NCBI GenBank assembly: GCA_030586765.1
Contig: JAUQZZ010000126.1
Location: 1-5,659 of the forward strand
DNA length: 5,659 nt
Direction of reading: 5' to 3'
Source of the DNA: Candidatus Brocadiales bacterium
Lineage (GTDB): Bacteria > Planctomycetota > Brocadiia > Brocadiales > Bathyanammoxibiaceae
The notes under the pieces were generated by a model. It was not told where the DNA came from. It was given only the letters and a program-made list of their open reading frames with translations, and did no database searches. Made by a program: the position numbers and the translations under genes. This document shows, one piece after another, positions 1-4,573 of this stretch (position 1 is the first letter of the stretch; each line of letters starts with the position of its first letter).

Positions 1-920
1 AGACAGGGAGGCATGTTATATTTATCCAGATTTACCACCAGGGCCTCTTCGCTCACGGTGGCAAGCCCAGCCTTCTTCAACCGTTCCACGGTGGCGTTGA
101 GCATCTGGTTGTAGAAGCTCTCCCCTGTGTAGTGGTCGAAGTTTATGCCCAGGGCCTTATATATCTTCTCAAATTCCCTGAGGCTCAGCTCCTTGAAGCG
201 TTCCCAGAGATGCCTGGCCTCGGGTTTGCCCTGCTCAAGGTTCTTAAAGGCCTGGCGGGCCTCTTCTTCCAGGGAGGGGTCATTCTTTGACTCCTGGTGG
301 AACCTTACATAGAGTCCGTGGAGGGCGTCTATTGGGTCTTCTCTCAGGGCCTCCTCTCTGCCCCACTTTTTATATGCTATGATAAGCTGTCCGAACTGTG
401 TGCCCCAGTCCCCCAGGTGGTTTATGCCCATACACTTATAGCCCAGGGCCTTGTGTATCTTATAGAGGGCGTTGCCTATAACCGCTGAACGGAGGTGGTG
501 CACGGCCAGGTGTTTTGCTATGTTTGGGGAGGAGTAATCTATCACTACTGTCTTACCCTTGCCCATATTGGAGTGCCCATAGGAGTTGCCTTCCTGGAAG
601 ATGCCCTCTAGAACCCACTGGGCAAGGTCGGCTTTCTTTATAGAGAAATTGAGGTAAGGGCCATGGACCTTTACCTCGGTGATGGACCCCCCAGTGAGGG
701 GCATCTGGGCCAATTCCTGGGCTATATGGGCAGGTGTCTTATGCAACCTCTCCTTCAGGGCGAAGCAGGGTAGGGCGTAGTCGCCCATCTCTGGGCTTGG
801 GGGGACCTCTATGAGGGAATAAATTAAATCCTCCTCCAGTCCGGCCTGGGCCTTAAGACGGTGGGCTATCTCCTGGAGAAAGGGGTTCTGGAGGGGATGG
901 GCATGAGTCTCTTTGACCAC
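1..920 (-). CDS. argS: Arginyl-tRNA synthetase, N-terminal half (3' end beyond window)
   Basis: Class Ia aminoacyl-tRNA synthetase that charges tRNA-Arg with arginine in the cytoplasm. The 306 visible residues, read from a GTG at 918-920, have the ArgRS N-terminal additional domain (residues about 10-105, with EMGDYALP at 44-51). The Rossmann catalytic core follows: SSPNIAK at 130-136, then the HIGH-equivalent stretch, and the ArgRS hallmark NHLGDWGTQFG at 167-177. The HIGH signature itself reads AVHH (residues 139-142), lacking the first His and the Gly of the usual HxGH. The frame is open to the left edge, so the second signature loop and the DALR anticodon-binding domain lie outside; the family is usually 550-590 residues. 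The GTG is chosen because an in-frame TAA lies five codons upstream and the N-terminal domain begins right after it. It starts 5 bp after the trpS stop with no clear Shine-Dalgarno, suggesting co-transcription and translational coupling. The family call is very secure. Confidence 0.95.
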   Translation of the reverse strand, partial: MVKETHAHPLQNPFLQEIAHRLKAQAGLEEDLIYSLIEVPPSPEMGDYALPCFALKERLHKTPAHIAQELAQMPLTGGSITEVKVHGPYLNFSIKKADLAQWVLEGIFQEGNSYGHSNMGKGKTVVIDYSSPNIAKHLAVHHLRSAVIGNALYKIHKALGYKCMGINHLGDWGTQFGQLIIAYKKWGREEALREDPIDALHGLYVRFHQESKNDPSLEEEARQAFKNLEQGKPEARHLWERFKELSLREFEKIYKALGINFDHYTGESFYNQMLNATVERLKKAGLATVSEEALVVNLDKYNMPPC

Positions 921-925
921 TGTGA

Positions 926-1933
926 TTATATCTTAGAAGGTTCAGTATAAAGTCCCAAATGGAGCCCCATCTTAGACTTTACCTCCTTCATGGTTTCTTG
1001 GGCTATCTCCTTGCACCTTTCTGCGCCCCTCCTTAGCACGTCCTGCACAGAGTCAGGGTTATCAAATAGCTCCTTTGCCTTCTCCCTTATCGGAGTAAGT
1101 TCCTTAATAATATTATCTGATAGGCACTTCTTACATTCCAGGCACCCTATCCCTGCGGTCCTGCAGCCCTGGGCAGACCAGTCTATCTCTTTGGGTGAGG
1201 AGAAATATCTATGGAGGTGGTAGATATTACATATCTCGGGGGTACCAGGGTCTGAGCGCTTCTTTCTGGCAGGGTCAGTGACTGCCACAGAGAGCTTCTT
1301 CCAGATGGCCTCAGGAGACTCTAAAAGACCTATATAATTGTTGAGGCTCTTACTCATCTTGTTCTTTGCGTCCAGGCCCATAATCCTCGGGGCATCAGAA
1401 AGGAGCTCCTGAGGTTCAGGAAATACCTCTCCGTAGCGGGTATTGAATTTTCTGGATATTTCTCTGGAGAGTTCTATATGCTGTACCTGGTCCTCACCCA
1501 CGGGTACTACCTCTGCCTTATAAAGGAGGATGTCTGCGGCCTGAAGTACCGGGTAATCAAAGAGCCCTGCATTGATGTTGTGCTTATATAGCTGGGCCTT
1601 TTCCTTAAACTGGGTCATACGCTCAAGATGGCCTATAGGGGTGACAGTGTTAAAGATCCAGGCCAGCTCTGTATGCTCAGGGACATGAGACTGGAGAAAG
1701 AGGGTGGAGCGCTCAGGGTCAAGCCCAGCGGCTATATTAACCGTGGCCACATGCATGATATTCTGCGGCATCTCCCTGGGGTCCAGTTCCACTGTTATGG
1801 CATGGTAATCCACAATGGAGAAGATGCAGTCGTATTGGTCAAGAAGTCTTATCCAGTTCTTGATTGCCCCCAGGTAATTGCCTATGTGGACCTCGCCTGT
1901 GGGTTGGATACCGCTGAAAAGCCTCTTTTTCAT
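926..1933 (-). CDS. trpS: Tryptophanyl-tRNA synthetase with Fe-S-type Cys motif
   Basis: Class Ic aminoacyl-tRNA synthetase that activates tryptophan with ATP and loads it on tRNA-Trp in the cytoplasm. At 335 residues it is the usual bacterial length. The N-terminal SGIQPTG leads into the HIGH-type signature HIGN (residues 16-19). The tryptophan/ATP site segments DYPVLQAADILLY (126-138) and PVGEDQ (144-149) are intact, and the KMSKS loop is exact at 192-196. The C-terminal helical anticodon-binding region carries Cys235, 257, 264, 267 and 270, spaced C-x21-C-x6-C-x2-C-x2-C. This closely parallels the C-x22-C-x6-C-x2-C motif that binds a [4Fe-4S] cluster in Thermotoga maritima TrpRS; binding here is inferred. 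The ATG start matches the family N-terminus, although its ribosome binding site is weak. It is the first gene of a trpS-argS unit and diverges from hsp20. Confidence 0.98.
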   Translation of the reverse strand: MKKRLFSGIQPTGEVHIGNYLGAIKNWIRLLDQYDCIFSIVDYHAITVELDPREMPQNIMHVATVNIAAGLDPERSTLFLQSHVPEHTELAWIFNTVTPIGHLERMTQFKEKAQLYKHNINAGLFDYPVLQAADILLYKAEVVPVGEDQVQHIELSREISRKFNTRYGEVFPEPQELLSDAPRIMGLDAKNKMSKSLNNYIGLLESPEAIWKKLSVAVTDPARKKRSDPGTPEICNIYHLHRYFSSPKEIDWSAQGCRTAGIGCLECKKCLSDNIIKELTPIREKAKELFDNPDSVQDVLRRGAERCKEIAQETMKEVKSKMGLHLGLYTEPSKI

Positions 1934-1951
1934 GGGGATTTTTGCAGGTCA

Positions 1952-1979
1952 ATTCTATCACATAAGCGTCTCCTTTCAA
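1952..1979 (-). promoter_or_regulatory. Predicted sigma-70-type promoter for trpS-argS
   Basis: On the minus strand a TTGAAA (-35, at 1974-1979) and a TAGAAT (-10, at 1952-1957) are separated by 16 bp. Each differs from consensus by one base. Transcription would begin near 1945, giving a leader of only about 12 nt before the trpS ATG, consistent with the weak ribosome binding site there. It stands back-to-back with the hsp20 promoter, with 11 bp between the two -35 boxes, so the two polymerases could hinder each other. No T-box or trp attenuator is visible. Prediction from sequence only. Confidence 0.5.
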
Positions 1980-1990
1980 GTACTTTTAGG

Positions 1991-2018
1991 TTGACAAGCC
2001 ATTTTGGTGGAATATAAT
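1991..2018 (+). promoter_or_regulatory. Perfect-consensus sigma-70-type promoter for hsp20
   Basis: TTGACA at 1991-1996 and TATAAT at 2013-2018, both exact consensus hexamers, are separated by 16 bp. The predicted start near 2025 leaves a leader of roughly 40 nt before the hsp20 ATG at 2068. A heat-shock gene under a housekeeping-consensus promoter would be expressed strongly unless restrained by a repressor or after transcription. The neighbouring direct repeats and the leader hairpin are candidates for both kinds of restraint. No CIRCE (TTAGCACTC-N9-GAGTGCTAA) element or HAIR element is present. Confidence 0.8.
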
Positions 2019-2032
2019 TATTTTTGGTGGAA
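2002..2032 (+). repeat. 11-bp direct repeat bracketing the hsp20 -10 box
   Basis: TTTTGGTGGAA occurs at 2002-2012 and again, identically, at 2022-2032, a period of exactly 20 bp (about two helical turns). The first copy fills the spacer up to the TATAAT box; the second covers the predicted transcription start. This is the placement expected for a repressor operator. No known operator family is recognised, and the repeat could be chance. Confidence 0.5.
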
Positions 2033-2038
2033 ATGATG

Positions 2039-2063
2039 TATCCCTTCTTTTAAAAGGAGGATA
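2039..2063 (+). promoter_or_regulatory. Candidate RNA thermometer hairpin in hsp20 leader
   Basis: The leader just before hsp20 can fold on itself. Bases 2039-2043 (UAUCC) pair with 2059-2063 (GGAUA), C2044 bulges out, and 2045-2049 (UUCUU) pair with 2054-2058 (AAGGA) around a UUAA loop (2050-2053). That gives ten base pairs with one U-G wobble. The Shine-Dalgarno AAGGAGG (2054-2060) is fully enclosed. Imperfect, AU-rich hairpins that mask the ribosome site of small heat-shock genes and melt on warming are an established regulatory class (ROSE, fourU, cyanobacterial hsp17). The fold is read directly from the sequence; temperature control is inferred from structure and gene identity. Confidence 0.6.
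2054..2060 (+). promoter_or_regulatory. hsp20: Strong Shine-Dalgarno site of hsp20
   Basis: AAGGAGG lies 7 nt before the ATG at 2068, a near-perfect match to the 16S rRNA 3' end. It fixes the hsp20 start and is the best ribosome binding site in the window. It forms the 3' arm of the candidate thermometer hairpin. Confidence 0.9.
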
Positions 2064-2067
2064 GGCA

Positions 2068-2505
2068 ATGGCAGACATCATGAAATGGCCGGAAGTACCT
2101 TCTTTTACGGCCCTTCAGAGGGAAATGGACAGGCTCTTTGAGGACTTCTATAGGAGGGGTGGTCTCCTCAGGGGAGTCTGGAGCCCTGCCGTGGATGTAG
2201 TAGAGAACAATGACACCATAGTGATAAGAGCAGAGCTTCCTGGGATTGAGCCGAAGGACGTGGACATCTCTGTTTCGGGTGATACCTTAACAATAAAGGG
2301 CGAAAAGAGAGAGGAAAAAGAAGAGAAGGGAAAGAGCTTCTACAGGATGGAGAGGTGCTATGGCAGCTTCTCCCGCTCTATAATCCTCCCAACCTCTGTA
2401 GAGGCAGATAAGGCAAAGGCTGACTATAAGAACGGTGTCCTGGAGATCACCCTTCCTAAGACCGAAAGGGTCAAGGCAAAGAAGATACCTATCAAGACCG
2501 TGTAG
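2068..2505 (+). CDS. hsp20: Small heat-shock protein, Hsp20/alpha-crystallin family
   Basis: ATP-independent holdase chaperone that forms large oligomers in the cytoplasm and keeps unfolding proteins soluble for refolding by other chaperones. The 145 residues are typical of bacterial class A small heat-shock proteins. A variable N-terminal arm (1-38, with an amphipathic FTALQREMDRLFEDF) is followed by the alpha-crystallin domain (about 39-135), containing AVDVVENND, AELPGI at 55-60, and the closing signature GVLEITLPK at 123-131. The C-terminal tail has the I-x-I anchor as IPI (140-142), which docks into a neighbouring subunit. The ATG is fixed by AAGGAGG 7 nt upstream. The gene is a single transcription unit with its own promoter and terminator, transcribed away from trpS and towards the TPR gene at 2615. 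Nothing is missing from the fold; the call is secure. Confidence 0.97.
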   Translation: MADIMKWPEVPSFTALQREMDRLFEDFYRRGGLLRGVWSPAVDVVENNDTIVIRAELPGIEPKDVDISVSGDTLTIKGEKREEKEEKGKSFYRMERCYGSFSRSIILPTSVEADKAKADYKNGVLEITLPKTERVKAKKIPIKTV

Positions 2506-2529
2506 TTTATTACTGGGAAGCTAATTGGC

Positions 2530-2562
2530 AGAGAGGTTCACCTTTGAACCTCTCTCTTTTTT
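2530..2562 (+). terminator. Intrinsic terminator after hsp20
   Basis: AGAGAGGTTCA (2530-2540) and its exact reverse complement (2545-2555) form an 11-bp stem with a CCTT loop. A C and then six T residues (2557-2562) follow. It lies 24 bp after the hsp20 stop. On the opposite strand the stem is not followed by a T-run, so it is a good terminator only for the plus strand. The convergent minus-strand gene ending at 2615 has no clear terminator of its own. Confidence 0.92.
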
Positions 2563-2614
2563 ATAACAGTCCTCGTTCATCTCCTCAACGCGATAACACA
2601 AATTTGCACCACAG

Positions 2615-3511
2615 CTACCAGCGAATCTTACCTGAATCCGAATATTCCTTCAGGTACCTCTTGACTTTATCCTTTACATGGGTATTTTCAAAGTGGGCTT
2701 CTGGAAGGATATTGTCATCGCGGCTAGATATCCACTTTAATTTTTCTACAGCTTCGTCCTTCTTTCCTGACTGCCATAGTACCCTGGCCAATGTCAAGTG
2801 GTTCCAGAGATAATTTTCACTCTTTTCTGCGGCTGCCTGGGCATGGCCCAAGGCTTTCTCTTCATCCCCCCAGAATGTAATCATGCGCAGACGCTGGGGC
2901 ATATGGTAAGCGGCAAGGGCCCGGTGGGGTCCTCCAAAGTCATAGCTGGGGTCCCTCTTTAACGCCTCATTTACCATATCCTCAAAGACGTCTCTGTCTT
3001 TAGAACCTACGAATCTTAAGGGATGCATAGACCCCCACTTGCCCACACTTACAGCAGTCCAGTAATATCCCCCAACATCTTCAGGGTCCTTTTCCACAGC
3101 CTCTTTACCATATCTCTGCGCCTCTTTAAGAAGCTTTTCTCTTTCCTTTTCTAAGGTGGCATTATGGTATTCGGCCAGTTTATAATAGAATTTTGATAGC
3201 ATGCTGCATATCTTCGCCTCTTTTCTGGGGTTATTCGAACTATCCTGGCCTTGAGCGTTCGATTCCTTTTTCAAGGAGTCTTTTCCCTCTTTTAGAACCT
3301 CAATAGCCCGGAGCAGATTTTCTTTATTACCCCTTTCCTCATAATACTTTTCGCCTCTGGAAATTATTGTATCGATAGTTTCTGCCACTACATCCGTCTG
3401 AAGAAGAAATAGTCTATCCCCTACGATACTTGTGAGGAAACCCACGGCAATAAAAAATAAAGTAGACATACACCTTTTCTCTTTATTGAGTTTACGTGGG
3501 GTGCTTAACAA
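2615..3511 (-). CDS. TPR protein, TatT-like, with N-terminal signal/anchor
   Basis: Alpha-helical repeat protein, up to 298 residues. A Lys/Arg-rich start (residues 5-13) and a hydrophobic stretch (about 17-30, TLFFIAVGFLTSIV) form a signal peptide or membrane anchor, so the body should lie in the periplasm. No lipobox is seen. Helix pairs of TPR type follow at about 43-83, 97-142, 147-188, 192-230 and 233-263. The segments GGYYWTAVSVGKWG (147-160) and DPSYDFGGPHRALAAYH (187-203) resemble the TatT family, first described as the TPR partner of a TRAP transporter in Treponema pallidum; no TRAP gene is visible here. The listed start is a TTG; an ATG at 3467-3469 (residue 15), preceded by AAAGG, is a real alternative but would drop the basic n-region. 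It lies 49 bp after the gene ending at 3561 and is probably co-transcribed with it. The repeat fold is secure; the TatT link is moderate. Confidence 0.75.
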   Translation of the reverse strand: MLSTPRKLNKEKRCMSTLFFIAVGFLTSIVGDRLFLLQTDVVAETIDTIISRGEKYYEERGNKENLLRAIEVLKEGKDSLKKESNAQGQDSSNNPRKEAKICSMLSKFYYKLAEYHNATLEKEREKLLKEAQRYGKEAVEKDPEDVGGYYWTAVSVGKWGSMHPLRFVGSKDRDVFEDMVNEALKRDPSYDFGGPHRALAAYHMPQRLRMITFWGDEEKALGHAQAAAEKSENYLWNHLTLARVLWQSGKKDEAVEKLKWISSRDDNILPEAHFENTHVKDKVKRYLKEYSDSGKIRW

Positions 3512-3560
3512 TAATGACTGTTCCCTTATTTACTTGGGGCTCTCCGGGGAAGATCCGTTA

Positions 3561-4487
3561 TTAGAGAAGAGAGGAGCTAGATTCTTGTCCAAGTTGTATC
3601 CCTTTCTGGGCCACCATGATGGTGTTAAAGATAGATTCCATTTTTTCTAGATACTCTTCCATGTTAGGTAGATTTTTCCCCAGTTCTTTTGCTGCCTTGA
3701 GGTTTTCCAGGGCTTTGGAGAGATTTCCATCGTAGTAGTCCCTGAGCCCAGAGTAAAAGAGATGTAAGAATCTAATATCATCAGAGTATCTCAGGGCTAA
3801 GGCCTTCTTTGTCGTCTCAGATGCTTTTTCATAGTAGCCGCTCTTGCAGTAGCTGGCTCCGGCAATGAGGAGGGCCTCTAGCCAACCCTCCTTGTATATA
3901 GAAGAAAAGATATTCTTTAACCCACCTTGACCATAGGCCTCCTCTACCAGTCCTTCATTTTCTAACAGGAATCTTATCAAGAGGCCATTTTTTGCGTAGC
4001 TCTTCAGTAGTTCCCTTAATTGTTCTAGGGCATCGTTGACTAGGTCGTGGGTCTCCTTTAGTTCCTGGGAGAGCCTCTTATTTGCCTTGCTAAGGGCCCT
4101 GTTTAACTCTTTCAGGAGTCTTCCCTCGTGGACGGTCTTCTGTGACTTTTTCTCTAAGAGGACCACCTTCGGCCTGTAGACCTCTAGCTGATAGCAATTT
4201 TCCCTGATTATCATGGCCTCATGGAAGATAGAACTAATTGCAAGGTCGAACAACTTTTCTTCCTCCATAGAGGCGTCGTTGCCTCGGAAAAGGGCATGGC
4301 AGTCCTTCTTCAGATTAAAAAGTAAAGAACCCCCCCTGTCATCCACAAGCTTCTGTAGGTCGTCGAACTTTAGGCTGTTTCTTTGGTAATTCTTATAGAG
4401 TTGACGATAAAATACGGCTGAGCGAAGGAACGACTTCACTATATCAACCACTTTCCGCTCTCTGTCTCTATATATAATGCCTTGCAT
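3561..4487 (-). CDS. Uncharacterised coiled-coil/TPR-like protein
   Basis: I do not recognise this 308-residue protein. It has no signal peptide or membrane segment and is probably cytoplasmic. Its N-terminal part (about 1-105) is helical and contains FDDLQKLVDDRGGSLLFNLK (41-60) and a conserved-looking FDLAISSIFHEAMIIRENCYQLE (80-102). A charged stretch at about 106-165 has the pattern of a coiled coil. The C-terminal half carries two TPR-like helix pairs, about 201-234 (GWLEALLIAGASYCKSGYYEKA) and 237-270 (DIRFLHLFYSGLRDYYDGNLSKA), where small residues sit at TPR-like positions. These features suggest a protein-binding scaffold. The ATG at 4485-4487 is the first plausible start, with a weak ribosome site; the gene ends in tandem TAA TAA codons. 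Its own promoter lies upstream, and the TatT-like gene follows in the same direction. The coding call is good; no function is assigned. Confidence 0.75.
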   Translation of the reverse strand: MQGIIYRDRERKVVDIVKSFLRSAVFYRQLYKNYQRNSLKFDDLQKLVDDRGGSLLFNLKKDCHALFRGNDASMEEEKLFDLAISSIFHEAMIIRENCYQLEVYRPKVVLLEKKSQKTVHEGRLLKELNRALSKANKRLSQELKETHDLVNDALEQLRELLKSYAKNGLLIRFLLENEGLVEEAYGQGGLKNIFSSIYKEGWLEALLIAGASYCKSGYYEKASETTKKALALRYSDDIRFLHLFYSGLRDYYDGNLSKALENLKAAKELGKNLPNMEEYLEKMESIFNTIMVAQKGIQLGQESSSSLL

Positions 4488-4534
4488 CTTTATTCTGGAG
4501 AGGTTTCTTTCTTAGGGTAGAGGTGTAAGAACCA

Positions 4535-4562
4535 AGTATACATGAAGTAGGGACTTTGTCAA
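4535..4562 (-). promoter_or_regulatory. Predicted promoter for the two TPR-type genes
   Basis: On the minus strand an exact TTGACA (4557-4562) and TATACT (4535-4540, one mismatch) are separated by 16 bp. The predicted start near 4528 gives a leader of about 40 nt before the ATG at 4487. The -35 box begins 11 bp after the stop codon of the permease gene, so the two downstream genes appear to be transcribed separately from it, although read-through is possible because no terminator follows the permease. Confidence 0.7.
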
Positions 4563-4573
4563 CATTTCACCGC

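Noticed and set aside
1958..1975. AGGAG followed by ATG-TGA on the minus strand upstream of trpS, a possible start-stop leader or alternative trpS start
   Set aside because: The ATG is in frame with trpS but is followed at once by TGA and TAG. The predicted transcript starts downstream of it, so it is probably chance.
1628..2017. 129-codon open frame on the plus strand, antisense to trpS
   Set aside because: It lies almost wholly inside the intact, conserved trpS gene and runs through its promoter. Its translation resembles no protein family, and no ribosome site precedes it.
1934..2067. CIRCE or HAIR heat-shock operator, or a T-box for trpS
   Set aside because: I looked for the inverted-repeat elements and for a T-box sequence and found none. 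The minus-strand leader is too short for a T-box.
2530..2562. The hsp20 terminator as a bidirectional terminator also serving the gene at 2615
   Set aside because: The stem is symmetric, but on the minus strand no T-run follows it, so efficient termination in that direction is not supported.
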